Source: 40CM-2-70-7 sp035505915 (GTDB lineage: Bacteria > Gemmatimonadota > Gemmatimonadetes > Gemmatimonadales > GWC2-71-9). Taken from it: a DNA stretch of 64,000 nt. Below the pieces are notes generated by a model. The model was not told the origin of the DNA, ran no database searches, and saw only the letters and a list, made by a program, of their open reading frames with translations. The position numbers were made by a program, and so were the translations under genes. Shown here one piece after another: positions 16,794-25,991 of this stretch (position 1 is the first letter of the stretch; the number at the start of each line of letters is the position of its first letter). The stretch spans positions 1-64,000 of the forward strand of contig DATJQI010000023.1 of the NCBI GenBank assembly GCA_035505915.1, read 5' to 3'.

Positions 16794-17111
16794 TCAGCCG
16801 ACCTTCACGTCGGCGATCTTCACTTCCGTGAACTGCTGGCGATGGCCGGCGTGGCGGCGATAGCCGGTCCGGCGCGCGAACCGGTAGATCCGGATCTTCC
16901 GGGCCTTGCCGTGCCGCACCACCTCGGCCGTCACCTTGGCGCCCTTCACCTTGGGCGTCCCCGCCTGGACGGTCTTTCCATCCGACGTGAGCAGGACCTC
17001 GTCGAACGTCACCTTGCTCCCGGGCTCAGCCTCGAGGAGGGGGACTTTGATCGTGATGCCTTCTTCGGCCCGGAACTGCTGGCCTCCGGCGACAAAAATG
17101 GCGTACGTCAT
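16794..17111 (-). CDS. rplU: 50S ribosomal protein L21
   Basis: 105 residues: MTYAIFVAGGQQFRAEEG at the N-terminus, TFDEVLLTSDGKTVQAGTP in the middle and RRTGYRRHAGHRQQFTEVKI at the C-terminus match bL21 throughout. Full length. Lies 51 bases after rng and 7 before rpmA, transcribed together. Confidence 0.97.
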   Translation of the reverse strand: MTYAIFVAGGQQFRAEEGITIKVPLLEAEPGSKVTFDEVLLTSDGKTVQAGTPKVKGAKVTAEVVRHGKARKIRIYRFARRTGYRRHAGHRQQFTEVKIADVKVG

Positions 17112-17162
17112 AGGGGGCGGAACCTAAGCGGGTGCATAGAGTTAGTCAATGGCCGTCGGGGG

Positions 17163-18806
17163 CTACGCCACCGCGTACTGCTCGGTGACGTCCCGCCCGG
17201 CCGGCTTCGCCATCATCCGGAACTCATCGAGGCGCATCATCGGGTCGTCCCGGACTTCGAGCTGGAGACCCGTCTGCTTCTCCAACTGCCGCAAGAAGTT
17301 GGGCTCCTGCTCCACCAGATAGATGGCCACTTCGGGGTGCAGCCGGACCGCCAGCTGGCGCTCCTTGTGGTCCGCCCCGGCCCGCTTGAGCGACCGCTCC
17401 ATCCGCCGGACCACGACTTCGGGCCGGAAGACCCGGCCCGTCCCCGAGCACGTGGGGCATTCGGCGGTCATGGATTGCCAGAGGGAGGGCCGCACCCGCT
17501 GGCGGGTCATCTCGATCAGACCCAGCTCCGATACCGCGTACGCCTTGGTGCGGGCCCGGTCCCGTCCCAGATGGGTCCGCAGCTCGTGCAGGACCTTGTC
17601 CCGGTTCCCCCGGGTCTCCATGTCGATGAAATCGACCACGATGATGCCGCCGATGTCCCGAAGCCGGAGCTGCCGGGCCACCTCACGCGCGGCTTCGACG
17701 TTGGTCCGGAGAATGGTGCTCTCGGGGTCCTTCTTGCCGGTGTACCGCCCGGTGTTCACGTCGATCGAAACCAGCGCCTCGGTGGGCTGGATGATGATGT
17801 AGCCGCCCGTCGGCAGGTCCACCCGCTGGGAGAAGAGCCCGCGGATCTCGGTCTCGATGTCGTATTCGTCGAAAAGCGGATTCTCCTGCTGGTAGAGCTT
17901 GACGCGCTCCAGGAGCGACGGGTCGATCGAGTGGAGATACTGCTCGATTTCGTTGTAGAGCTGCTTGGAATCCACCAGCAGCCCGTCGACCTTGTCCGAG
18001 AAGAGGTCGCGGACGATGCCCCGCGTGAGGCTCGTTTCCCGCTGCACCAGCGCCGGTGCCCGGACCGACTTGCTCTTCCGGACGATCTTCTTCCACAGCC
18101 CCACGAGATGGTCGATTTCCCGCTTGCAGCTCTCTTCGGTGAGGTCGTCCGCGACCGTGCGGATGATCCAGCCGCCCTCGTCCTTCGGCACCAGGCGGGA
18201 CACCATTTCGCGCAGTTTGCCGCGGAGCTCGCGGTTCTCGATCTTGCGGGAGACGCCGACTTTGGACGCGTACGGCATGTAGACCAGGAACCGGCCCGGC
18301 AGGGAGATCTGCGCGGTCACCCGGGGTCCCTTGGTGCTGATGGGCTCCTTGATGACCTGCACGAGCTTGGTCTGCCCGCGCTTCAGCTCGTCCTGGATGT
18401 TGGGAAGGGGACGCCGGCCCCGGCGGCCGCCGCCACCGCCACCGCCCTTGGGTGGGCGTCCCTGCTGCGGTGACCCGGAAGCCGTCGCGGCGGGGGTGTC
18501 GGTGCCGTTTCCGGCCCCGTCCCCGTTGGTGGGCTCGTCGTCGACGTCCTCGGGCTCGCCGGGCTCATCCTCGTCCTCCGACTCGATCAGGTCGGAAGCA
18601 TGGAGGAAGGCACTTTTCTCGGCGCCGATATTCAGGAACGCGGCCTGAATACCGGGAAGTACGGCTTCTACCTTGCCGAGGTAGATGTCTCCGACGGAAC
18701 GCCGGGCATCCGGACGATCGACCAGGAGTTCAACAAGGCGGTCGTCCTCGAGAATGGCCACGCGGGTTTCCCGCTGGCTCCCGCTGATCAGAATTTCTCG
18801 CTTCAA
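17163..18806 (-). CDS. rng: Ribonuclease G/E family endoribonuclease
   Basis: 547 residues from a TTG at 18806 with AAAGGA 8 bases before it. The S1-type RNA-binding region (about 36-175) is interrupted by an acidic then glycine/arginine-rich low-complexity insert (about 75-136, including seven consecutive glycines). The RNase H-like catalytic part has IVVDFIDMETRGNRDKV and VSIDVNTGRYTGKKD with the metal-binding aspartates, and CPTCSGTG is the zinc-link. There is no long RNase E C-terminal scaffold. Roles: rRNA maturation and mRNA decay. Confidence 0.92.
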   Translation of the reverse strand: MKREILISGSQRETRVAILEDDRLVELLVDRPDARRSVGDIYLGKVEAVLPGIQAAFLNIGAEKSAFLHASDLIESEDEDEPGEPEDVDDEPTNGDGAGNGTDTPAATASGSPQQGRPPKGGGGGGGRRGRRPLPNIQDELKRGQTKLVQVIKEPISTKGPRVTAQISLPGRFLVYMPYASKVGVSRKIENRELRGKLREMVSRLVPKDEGGWIIRTVADDLTEESCKREIDHLVGLWKKIVRKSKSVRAPALVQRETSLTRGIVRDLFSDKVDGLLVDSKQLYNEIEQYLHSIDPSLLERVKLYQQENPLFDEYDIETEIRGLFSQRVDLPTGGYIIIQPTEALVSIDVNTGRYTGKKDPESTILRTNVEAAREVARQLRLRDIGGIIVVDFIDMETRGNRDKVLHELRTHLGRDRARTKAYAVSELGLIEMTRQRVRPSLWQSMTAECPTCSGTGRVFRPEVVVRRMERSLKRAGADHKERQLAVRLHPEVAIYLVEQEPNFLRQLEKQTGLQLEVRDDPMMRLDEFRMMAKPAGRDVTEQYAVA

Positions 18807-18823
18807 AGCACGAATCCTTTACG

Positions 18824-18851
18824 CCCCCGGTGGGCCAACAGCCCACGGGGG
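18824..18851 (-). promoter_or_regulatory. Stable hairpin in the rng leader
   Basis: Arms 18824-18835 and 18841-18851 pair over 11 bases with one bulged G around a CAACA loop. On the minus strand the hairpin ends 4 bases before the rng Shine-Dalgarno and is not followed by a T run, so it is a leader structure rather than a terminator. RNase E mRNAs in other bacteria are autoregulated through their leaders; a similar role is possible here. Confidence 0.45.
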
Positions 18852-19009
18852 TCCCTAGGTGGTTCCAGCAATTAACGGATGAGGCAGAGCCCGAAAGACC
18901 GGAGTGTCGAGAAACGAGATGGACCCGGACGCCCGCGGCGGGCGGCAGGATGCGCGTCAACGACGCGAACGGAGCCAGAGTCCCAAGCACGTTGTAAATC
19001 TAAGCGGCC

Positions 19010-19037
19010 TTGTAAGTTAGGTCAATCCAAGTAGCTT
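19010..19037 (+). promoter_or_regulatory. Candidate promoter of the prolyl oligopeptidase gene
   Basis: TTGTAA (19010-19015) and TAGCTT (19032-19037) are separated by 16 bases. Transcription would start near 19044, only a few bases before the ATG at 19048, giving a leaderless or nearly leaderless mRNA. Sequence match only. Confidence 0.35.
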
Positions 19038-19047
19038 CTCTGCCGAA

Positions 19048-21150
19048 ATGCACGCCGACCCGCAAGACCCTACGGGCCCGACCTACCCCGCGTTCCAGTA
19101 TCCCCCTACCCGGAAGTCGCCGCAGGTAGACGACTATCACGGCACTCCAGTCGCGGACCCGTACCGCTGGCTCGAAGACGTCGACACGCCCGAAACCCGG
19201 GCGTGGATCGAGGCCCAGAACGCGGTCACCTTCGCCTTCCTGGAGGCGGTCCCGTCCCGGAAGGCCATCCACCAGCGGCTGACCGAGCTGTGGAGCTACG
19301 AACGCTACGGAGTCCCCACCCACAAGGCCGGCCGCTGGTTCTACTTCCGGAACGACGGGCTCCAGAATCAAGCCGTGCTGTACCGCGCCGACGCCCTGGA
19401 CGGCCCGCCCACCGTCCTGCTCGATCCCAACCTCCTCTCGCCGGACGGGACCACCGCGCTCGGCGTCACCGCCCTCAGTGAAGATGGCCGCCTCCTGGCT
19501 TACTCCGTCTCGGAGAGCGGGTCCGACTGGACCGAGATCCGGGTGCGGGAGGTGGACTCGGGAGCCGACCGGCCCGACCGGCTGTCCTGGGTGAAATTCT
19601 CGTCGATCGCCTGGACGCACGACGCCAACGGATTCTACTACAGCCGCTATCCCGCTCCGGAGAACGGAGATCCCCTCCTTCAGGTCAACAAACATCACAA
19701 GCTCTATTACCACCGCCTGGGGACCCCGCAGGAGGCCGATCTCCTGATCTTCGAGCAACCCGACCAGCCCGATTGGGGGATCGCCGCCCAGGTGTCCGAG
19801 GATGGGCGGTACCTGGTCCTGTCGATCTGGCTCGGGACCGACCGCCGGAACCGGCTCTACGCGGTCGACCTGGGGGACCCGCTGCACCCCCGCCTGACCG
19901 CTCCCGTGAACCGGCTGCTCGACCGTTTCGACGCCTCGTACGGCTTCCTGGGAAACGACGGCCCCGTCTTCTACCTGGTGACCGACCGTGAGGCCCCCCG
20001 GCGGCGCGTGGTGTCGCTCGCGATCACCGATCCCGCCCTCGACCTCTCCCCCATCGTGGCCGAGCAGCCGGATACGCTCGAGTCCGCGCACCTCGCCGGA
20101 GACGTGCTGGTGGCGAGCTATCTCCATCACGCCCACGCCCTGATGCGGCGGTTCACGCTCACGGGCGAGGAGCTGGCCCCGGTCGCGCTTCCGTCACTGG
20201 GGTCCGTAGCCGAAGTGTCCGGCGAGCGGCGGTCCACCACCATCTTCTTCGCGTTCACGTCGTTCCTCACGCCGACGGCCATTCTGTCGCACGACGTGCG
20301 GACCGGAGCGACCGCTCCCTGGCGGTCACCGGTCGTGAAGTTCGACGCCGCCCGGTACGAGACCCGCGAGGTGTTCGTGCGGTCCCGGGACGGGACGGAG
20401 CTCCCGATGTTCATCACCGGCCGGCGCGGCGCGCCGGCGGACGGGAACGCCCCGGTCTATCTGTACGGGTACGGCGGTTTCAACGTGAACCTCACGCCGG
20501 CATTCTCGGCCGGCATCATCGCCTGGCTCGAGCTGGGCGGAGTGTTCGCCCTGCCCGTGCTGCGGGGCGGCGGGGAGTATGGCGAAGCGTGGCACGAAGC
20601 GGGCATGCTCGCGCGCAAGCAGAACGTCTTCGACGACTTCTTCGCGGCGGCGGAGTGGCTGATCGCGCAGCGGATCACCCGCCCCGCACGGCTCGCGATC
20701 GGCGGCGGCTCGAACGGCGGGCTCCTCGTGGGTGCCGCGATGACGCAGCGCCCCGATCTCTTCGGCGCGGCGCTTCCCGCGGTGGGCGTCATGGACATGC
20801 TCCGCTTCCACAAGTTCACCATCGGCTGGGCCTGGGTGCCGGAGTACGGCTCCGCCGACGACGCGGCGCAGTTCCCCACCCTCCTCGCGTATTCCCCCCT
20901 TCACAATCTGCGGCCCGGGACCCGATATCCGGCGACCCTGATCACCACGGCCGACCACGACGACCGCGTGGTGCCGGGACACTCCTTCAAATTCGCGGCG
21001 GCGCTTCAGGCGGCGCAGGCGGGTCCTGCCCCGGTGTTGATCCGGGTGGAGACCAAGGCCGGGCACGGCGCGGGGAAGCCGACGGCCAAACTGATCGACG
21101 AACAGGCGGACCGCTGGGCCTTTCTGGTCCGGGTCTTCGGGCTGGCGTAG
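19048..21150 (+). CDS. Prolyl oligopeptidase, S9A family
   Basis: 700 residues. The N-terminal part (YPPTRKSPQVDDYHG, DPYRWLED) and the beta-propeller (about 80-430) are typical of prolyl endopeptidases. The alpha/beta-hydrolase domain has the nucleophile S555 in GGGSNGGLLVG, the acid in TADHDDRVVP (about 635-643) and the histidine in KAGHGAGK. There is no signal peptide, so it is probably cytoplasmic and cuts short peptides after proline. It stands alone after a 241-base intergenic region shared with rng. Confidence 0.93.
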   Translation: MHADPQDPTGPTYPAFQYPPTRKSPQVDDYHGTPVADPYRWLEDVDTPETRAWIEAQNAVTFAFLEAVPSRKAIHQRLTELWSYERYGVPTHKAGRWFYFRNDGLQNQAVLYRADALDGPPTVLLDPNLLSPDGTTALGVTALSEDGRLLAYSVSESGSDWTEIRVREVDSGADRPDRLSWVKFSSIAWTHDANGFYYSRYPAPENGDPLLQVNKHHKLYYHRLGTPQEADLLIFEQPDQPDWGIAAQVSEDGRYLVLSIWLGTDRRNRLYAVDLGDPLHPRLTAPVNRLLDRFDASYGFLGNDGPVFYLVTDREAPRRRVVSLAITDPALDLSPIVAEQPDTLESAHLAGDVLVASYLHHAHALMRRFTLTGEELAPVALPSLGSVAEVSGERRSTTIFFAFTSFLTPTAILSHDVRTGATAPWRSPVVKFDAARYETREVFVRSRDGTELPMFITGRRGAPADGNAPVYLYGYGGFNVNLTPAFSAGIIAWLELGGVFALPVLRGGGEYGEAWHEAGMLARKQNVFDDFFAAAEWLIAQRITRPARLAIGGGSNGGLLVGAAMTQRPDLFGAALPAVGVMDMLRFHKFTIGWAWVPEYGSADDAAQFPTLLAYSPLHNLRPGTRYPATLITTADHDDRVVPGHSFKFAAALQAAQAGPAPVLIRVETKAGHGAGKPTAKLIDEQADRWAFLVRVFGLA

Positions 21151-21159
21151 CTTCCTCAC

Positions 21160-21903
21160 ATGGCCAAAGTCACCTGCTCCCTTTGCGGCACGTCGGTGGA
21201 CGCCCGGACGATGGTCGGCTCCCAGAAGCTCGAGCCCGCCATCGTCAGCCTGATCAAGCGCGATCGGCCGGAGTGGCCCGGCACCCGGGGGATCTGCCAG
21301 AACTGCCGCGAGCAGTACCGCGCCAAGAAGTTCCTGGGCTACCTGGAAGAAGAGTTCGACAAGATCTCGGACATGGAGAAGTCGCTGGTCACCCGGCTGG
21401 TGGGCCGCGGCCGCGTGAGCCGTCTGGTGAACCAGGAATTCGAAGCCCAGATGACGCTGGGCGAGCGGGTGGCGGACAAGGTGGCGCAGTTCGGCGGGAG
21501 CTGGACCTTCATCGGCCTCTTCAGCGGGACCCTGATCGTCTGGATGACGATCAATTCCGTCTTCCTGCTCAAGAAGCCCTTCGATCCCTATCCTTACATC
21601 CTGCTGAATTTGGTCCTGTCCGCCCTGGCGGCCCTGCAGGCACCGGTGATCATGATGAGCCAGAACCGCCAGGCGGAAAAGGACCGGATGCAGGCCAAGC
21701 AGGACTACGAGATCAATCTGATGGCGGAGATCGAGATCCGGGACCTGCACGACAAGCTGGACTCATTGCGGTTCAAGCAGTGGCACGAGCTGTGGCACCT
21801 GCAGCAGCGGCAGCTCGAGCTTCTCGAGCATCTGCACAAAGAGCTGTCACACCCGGAAGAGCAGACCGCCGAGCCCGGGCCGTATAAGCCGCCGGAGCTG
21901 TAG
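21160..21903 (+). CDS. DUF1003 membrane protein with N-terminal zinc-ribbon-like start
   Basis: 247 residues. CSLCG (6-10) and CQNC (about 47-50) form a possible zinc knuckle. GERVADKVAQFGGSWTFIGLF and the two membrane segments (about 125-141 and 152-172) match DUF1003, followed by the NRQAEKDR motif and a coiled coil (about 180-230). The family is of unknown function. It lies 9 bases after the peptidase gene and converges with the acyl-CoA dehydrogenase gene. Confidence 0.8.
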   Translation: MAKVTCSLCGTSVDARTMVGSQKLEPAIVSLIKRDRPEWPGTRGICQNCREQYRAKKFLGYLEEEFDKISDMEKSLVTRLVGRGRVSRLVNQEFEAQMTLGERVADKVAQFGGSWTFIGLFSGTLIVWMTINSVFLLKKPFDPYPYILLNLVLSALAALQAPVIMMSQNRQAEKDRMQAKQDYEINLMAEIEIRDLHDKLDSLRFKQWHELWHLQQRQLELLEHLHKELSHPEEQTAEPGPYKPPEL

Positions 21904-21909
21904 CGAACG

Positions 21910-23130
21910 TCAGTCGATGAGGTCGCCCAAGAGCTGCCGCGCGATCACGATGCGCTGAATCTCGCTCGTCCCTTCCCCGATCTCGCAGATCTTCGCGTCC
22001 CGCATCATCCGCTCCACCGGGTACTCCGTCGTGTAGCCGTACCCGCCGTGCAGCTGCACCGCCTTCGTCGTCGCGCGCATCGCGAGCTCCGACGCGTACA
22101 GTTTGGCCATCGCCGCTTCCCGCTTGAACGGATGGCCGTGCTGCTTGAGCCACGCGGCGTGGAACACCAGGTGCTTGGCGCACTCGATTTCGGTGGCCAT
22201 GTCGGCGAGCGCGAAGTGCACGCCCTGAAAGCTCGCCACCGGGCGCCCGAACTGTTTCCGGGTGGACGTGTAGGTCAGGCACTCCTCCAGCGCGCCCTCG
22301 GCGATCCCGAGCGAGAGGGCCGCGATGCCGATGCGGCCGCCGTCCAGGGTGTGGAGGAACTGCCGGAAGCCGTTGTTCACGGGGCCCAGGACGTTCTCCT
22401 TCGGAACGACGGCGTCCTGGAACACCAGCTCCCGGGTGTCCGAGGCCCGCCAGCCGAGCTTGTCCTCCTTCTTTCCCGCCAGCACGCCACGGGTCTTGGG
22501 CAGCCCCGGCTCGTGCCCGATCCCCACCCGCGCCGCCTCGGCCAGATCGACGGTGTCCTTGGTGACGATGAACGCGGTGATGCCGTGGGTCTTCTTGGCG
22601 GCCGGATCGGTCCGCGCCGTGGCCACGAAGATCTCCCCCACGCCCGCGTGGGTGATGAAGATCTTCGACCCGTTCAGGACGAAGTGATCGCCCTTGTCGA
22701 CGGCCATGGTCTTGGTGCCGCCCGCGTCCGACCCGGCGCCCGGCTCGGTGAGGCCGAACCCGCCCAGGACTTTGCCGGACGCGAGGAGCGGGACGTACTT
22801 CCGCTTCTGATCCGGGGTGCCGAAGTCGACGATGGGGGAGGTGCCGAGCGTGGTGTGCGCGGAGATGGTGATGGCGTGACTGGCGTCCACCTTCGCCATC
22901 TCGTGAATCACGATCATGTAAGACAGATAGTCCATTCCCGAGCCGCCCAGCTCCTCCGGCCAGGGAATCCCGAAGAGTCCCAGGTCCGCCATCCGCTTCA
23001 CGTTGTCCCAGGGGAACTTCGACTCGAGATCGTAGGCGCGGGCGGAGGGACGGACCACGTTCGTGGCGAAGTCCCGCACCATCTCCCGGACCTGCAGGTG
23101 TTGCTCGGTGAAATAGAGATCGTCGTGCAT
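21910..23130 (-). CDS. Acyl-CoA dehydrogenase
   Basis: 406 residues from the ATG at 23130; upstream in-frame codons are antisense to the sugar dehydrogenase gene. The N-terminal helical domain, the FAD strand domain (GGFGLTEPGAGSDAGG) and the C-terminal helical domain (RKQFGRPVASFQG, QLHGGYGYTTEYPVERMMRD, CEIGEGTSEIQR with the base-type glutamate) are complete. It introduces the first double bond in short or branched acyl-CoA. It is divergent from the sugar dehydrogenase gene and has no ETF genes nearby. Confidence 0.93.
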   Translation of the reverse strand: MHDDLYFTEQHLQVREMVRDFATNVVRPSARAYDLESKFPWDNVKRMADLGLFGIPWPEELGGSGMDYLSYMIVIHEMAKVDASHAITISAHTTLGTSPIVDFGTPDQKRKYVPLLASGKVLGGFGLTEPGAGSDAGGTKTMAVDKGDHFVLNGSKIFITHAGVGEIFVATARTDPAAKKTHGITAFIVTKDTVDLAEAARVGIGHEPGLPKTRGVLAGKKEDKLGWRASDTRELVFQDAVVPKENVLGPVNNGFRQFLHTLDGGRIGIAALSLGIAEGALEECLTYTSTRKQFGRPVASFQGVHFALADMATEIECAKHLVFHAAWLKQHGHPFKREAAMAKLYASELAMRATTKAVQLHGGYGYTTEYPVERMMRDAKICEIGEGTSEIQRIVIARQLLGDLID

Positions 23131-23166
23131 GCCGCAATATAGGCGGGGGGCGCTAGCTTTCGCAGC

Positions 23167-24336
23167 GTGACCGGACGCGCGCTCCTCCCCCTCCTCGTAC
23201 TGGCGGTCGCACCGGTGGCCTGCCACGATGCGGCGGCCCCGGCGACACCCGCCGACCGCGGGCCGTACCTCGCTCCGGTCGATTCCGGATACGACTTCTC
23301 GGTTTTCGTCGCCTCGCCCCCGGGCGACACGTCCCGCCTTCTGGTGGTCGAGCGCGGCGGCCGCATCCTCCTGCGCAAGCACGGCGTCCGGCAGGACTCG
23401 GCCTTCCTCAACCTGACGGCACTGACCGGTGGCGCCTCCGAGTACGGGGTTTACAGCGTCGCCTTTCATCCCCGGTACGCCGCCAACCGCCAGCTGTACG
23501 TCTACTACGTCGACAATGCCGGCGCCGGGCACCTGAGCCGCTTCCTGGCGGACGCGTCGTTCGACCACGCGGACCCGGCGAGCGAGCACACGATCCTGGC
23601 GGTTCCGGAGTCGTCCGACGCGGTGCTCTACGGCGGCGTGGCGGCGTTCGGGCCCGACGGCAAGCTGTACCTCGCCCTGGGAGACGGGGACGCCGGCCAG
23701 GGGCCGGGCACGGTCTCCCTCGCCCAGGACAGCACGTCACTCCTGGGCAAGTTCCTTCGCCTGGACGTGGATGCCGCCGACCCGTACGGCATCCCGCCCG
23801 ACAACCCGTACGTCGGTCGCCCCGGCTGGCGCGGGGAGATCTGGCAGCTGGGCCTGCGGAACCCGTGGCGCTGGAGCTTCGATCGCCAGAACGGCGACCT
23901 CTGGATCGGGGACGTCGGTGAGCACGCGTGGGAGGAGATCGACTGGCTTCCGGGCGGCGCGGCGGCCGGGAACAACTTCGGCTGGCCCTTCATGGAAGGG
24001 GACGCCTGTTACTCGCCCGCCGTGGGGTGCCCCACGCTGGGGCTCGTGACTCCGGTGCTTGAATACCCGCACGATCCGGCTTGCGCCGTGGTGGGCGGCT
24101 ACGTCTATCGGGGGAAGGCATACCCGGAGCTCGCCGGGGTGTACCTCTATGGTGACTACTGCGCCGGTTGGGTTCGCGGGTTCCGGCTGGTGAACGGGAT
24201 CCCCGTCGAGGCTTTTACTCCGCTCGCGTCGCCCGTCGTCAACGACAACGTGGTGTCGTTCGGAGAAGATGCGAGCGGCGAGGTGTACGTCGTGATGGCC
24301 TCGGGGCTCATCTATCGCGTGGCGCCGACGCCGTGA
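23167..24336 (+). CDS. PQQ-dependent soluble sugar dehydrogenase family lipoprotein
   Basis: 389 residues, GTG start. The N-terminus is a lipoprotein signal with C19 in VAPVACHD. The six-bladed GSDH/sorbosone dehydrogenase propeller shows VERGGRILL, YSVAFHPRYA, the calcium/PQQ-type LYLALGDGDAG, GLRNPWRWSFD, IGDVGEHAWEEI and GGYVYRG. Three cysteine pairs near the C-terminus (DACYSPAVGC, ACAVVGG, DYCAG) may form disulfides. It probably oxidises sugars in the periplasm using PQQ, though family members without PQQ exist. Confidence 0.87.
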   Translation: MTGRALLPLLVLAVAPVACHDAAAPATPADRGPYLAPVDSGYDFSVFVASPPGDTSRLLVVERGGRILLRKHGVRQDSAFLNLTALTGGASEYGVYSVAFHPRYAANRQLYVYYVDNAGAGHLSRFLADASFDHADPASEHTILAVPESSDAVLYGGVAAFGPDGKLYLALGDGDAGQGPGTVSLAQDSTSLLGKFLRLDVDAADPYGIPPDNPYVGRPGWRGEIWQLGLRNPWRWSFDRQNGDLWIGDVGEHAWEEIDWLPGGAAAGNNFGWPFMEGDACYSPAVGCPTLGLVTPVLEYPHDPACAVVGGYVYRGKAYPELAGVYLYGDYCAGWVRGFRLVNGIPVEAFTPLASPVVNDNVVSFGEDASGEVYVVMASGLIYRVAPTP

Positions 24337-24384
24337 GAGCAAAGGCGGAACGCGGACCGCGGCATGCGGAGCGACCGCGGTGAC

Positions 24385-25554
24385 TCATCTCCCGCACACG
24401 TCACAGCCGTCGCAGTGCCGGAGCTGCTCGCCGAAATAGGCCAGGAGCATCCGACGGCGGCAAACGCGGCGCTGCAGGTAGATCTTCATTTCCGGGGCGA
24501 TCCCGGGCCAGCGCAGATCCCGATCCCGCCAGAGCACCAGGCACTCCGCCGGCTTCCCGTCACGCCCCGCCCGTCCGGCTTCCTGGTAGTACCCGTCGAG
24601 CGTGTGCGCCGGGCCCCAGTGCAGGACCGTTCGCACGTCGGGCTTGTCGATGCCCATGCCGAACGCCGTGGTCGCCACGACGGCGCCGAGCCGATCGTCC
24701 AGGAAGGCCTTGAGCGTGTCGCGCCGGACCCGCGCGGTGAGCCCGGCATGATAGGGCGCCGCCCTGATGCTCCGGAGGAGCAGCGCCCGGGTCACCACTT
24801 CCGCCAGACGCCGCGTCGGGGTGTAGACGACGGTCGCGCCGACGCCTGCCCGGACCCGGTTCGCGACCTCGGCGAACCGGGCCCGGTCATCGCGAACCGA
24901 GCGCACCACGAAACACAGGTTGGGACGGTCGAAGGACCCCACGATCTCCACCGGCTCCCTCAGCCGGAGCACCCGTTCGATCTCGGCTCGCGCCGGGATG
25001 GTGGCGCTCCCGGTCAGGGCGATGGTGGGGGGATCGCCCATCAGATAGCGGTACTTGCCCAGCAGCCGGTAGGCCGGACGAAACTCGTGTCCCCACTCCG
25101 TGATGCAGTGGGCTTCATCCACCGCGAGCAGCGCCGGGGTGACGGACCAGGCGGTGAGCCGGCGCGCAAGCCCCGGGAGCCGCTCCGGGGCGCAGTAGAG
25201 GAGCCGGACCAGTCCCCGGCGCACCGCGTCGAGCACGGCGTGCCGGCGCTCGAGGGACTGCGTGGAGTTGATGAACGCCGCCGCGATCCCGCGGGCCCGG
25301 AGCGCGCCCACCTGATCCTGCATCAGGGACACGAGGGGGGACACCACCAGGGTGAGCCCCCCCGCCATCAGCGCGGGGATCTGAAAGCACAGCGACTTCC
25401 CCGCCCCCGTCGGCAGCACCGCCAGCACGTCGTGTCCGTGGAGGACCGGACCCAGCACCCGGGCCTGGTCGGGCCGGAAGGCGCCGTACCCGAAGTGCGT
25501 CGCCAGGAGCTCGCGGGCGCGGGGAAGTCCGCCGGGGAATGCGGCCACCCTCAA
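24385..25554 (-). CDS. Short RecQ-family ATP-dependent DNA helicase
   Basis: 389 residues. Helicase motifs are complete: AVLPTGAGKSLCFQIPAL, VVSPLVSLMQDQV, DEAHCITEWGHEFRP, ALTGSAT, VVYTPTRR, YHAGLT and QEAGRAGRDG. The protein stops at the zinc-binding cysteines (CRRRMLL...CDGCDVCGR), so the winged-helix and HRDC domains of full RecQ (about 600 residues) are missing. The start may be the TTG at 25554 or the GTG at 25548; the former lies in the T-tract of the neighbouring terminator. It converges with the sugar dehydrogenase gene. Confidence 0.88.
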   Translation of the reverse strand: MRVAAFPGGLPRARELLATHFGYGAFRPDQARVLGPVLHGHDVLAVLPTGAGKSLCFQIPALMAGGLTLVVSPLVSLMQDQVGALRARGIAAAFINSTQSLERRHAVLDAVRRGLVRLLYCAPERLPGLARRLTAWSVTPALLAVDEAHCITEWGHEFRPAYRLLGKYRYLMGDPPTIALTGSATIPARAEIERVLRLREPVEIVGSFDRPNLCFVVRSVRDDRARFAEVANRVRAGVGATVVYTPTRRLAEVVTRALLLRSIRAAPYHAGLTARVRRDTLKAFLDDRLGAVVATTAFGMGIDKPDVRTVLHWGPAHTLDGYYQEAGRAGRDGKPAECLVLWRDRDLRWPGIAPEMKIYLQRRVCRRRMLLAYFGEQLRHCDGCDVCGR

Positions 25555-25561
25555 AAGAAAA

Positions 25562-25586
25562 GACCCCGCCGGATTCCGGCGGGGTC
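25562..25586 (-). terminator. Intrinsic terminator after the GroES-like gene
   Basis: An 11-bp perfect stem (25562-25572 with 25576-25586) closes an ATT loop. On the minus strand it is followed by TTTTCTTTTGA, as for a Rho-independent terminator. It ends the 22-gene minus-strand run and overlaps the start region of the RecQ-like gene. Confidence 0.88.
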
Positions 25587-25610
25587 CGATTTCCGCGTCA
25601 CGGGGCCCGG

Positions 25611-25991
25611 TTACGCGAGATCGTCGAGCGGCACGCCGTCCCGCACCAGGACCAGGATGGCCGCCTGCGGGACCACCAGGTAGGTCTTGCCTTCGAAGGT
25701 GATCTCGACCGCCGCCTTCCTGAAGAACAGGGCATAGTCGTTCACGCGAGCCTGCATCGGCAGGTACTTCACGTCGCTCGACCGGATCTTCCAGGGTTCG
25801 TCGTCCATCGAGGCCGGCTCCGCCATGGGCGAGCCGGGACCCGTGGCCACGATTCGCCCCCCCTGCACCTGCCGGCCCTCGAGCGCGGTGGCAGGCAGGT
25901 AGAGCCCGACGTTGGTCCGCTCCTCGCCTTCCTGGGGCAGCACGAGGACCCGGTCCCCGACGACGATCAGCTTCTTGGCGCCGTCGTCCAT
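25611..25991 (-). CDS. GroES-like (Cpn10 fold) protein
   Basis: 126 residues from the ATG at 25991 (TGATG junction with the bacilliredoxin stop). KKLIVVGDRVLVLPQEGEERTN followed by a GLYLPATA-like strand and GGRIVATGPG match the Cpn10 fold start, but the mobile-loop and C-terminal parts (FFRKAAVEITFEGKTYLVV) diverge and an insert raises the length above the usual 95-100. No groEL is adjacent. It could serve as a specialised co-chaperonin or a stand-alone fold; function unknown. It is the last gene before the terminator. Confidence 0.72.
   Translation of the reverse strand: MDDGAKKLIVVGDRVLVLPQEGEERTNVGLYLPATALEGRQVQGGRIVATGPGSPMAEPASMDDEPWKIRSSDVKYLPMQARVNDYALFFRKAAVEITFEGKTYLVVPQAAILVLVRDGVPLDDLA

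Noticed and set aside
16785..18473. 562-codon plus-strand open frame opposite rplU and rng
   Set aside because: Antisense to conserved genes and of low-complexity composition.
18824..18851. Terminator upstream of rng
   Set aside because: The stem is strong but is followed by the ribosome site, not a T-tract, on the minus strand.
24337..24384. Terminator between the sugar dehydrogenase and RecQ-like genes
   Set aside because: Repeated CCGCGG words are present but no convincing stem with a T-tract.
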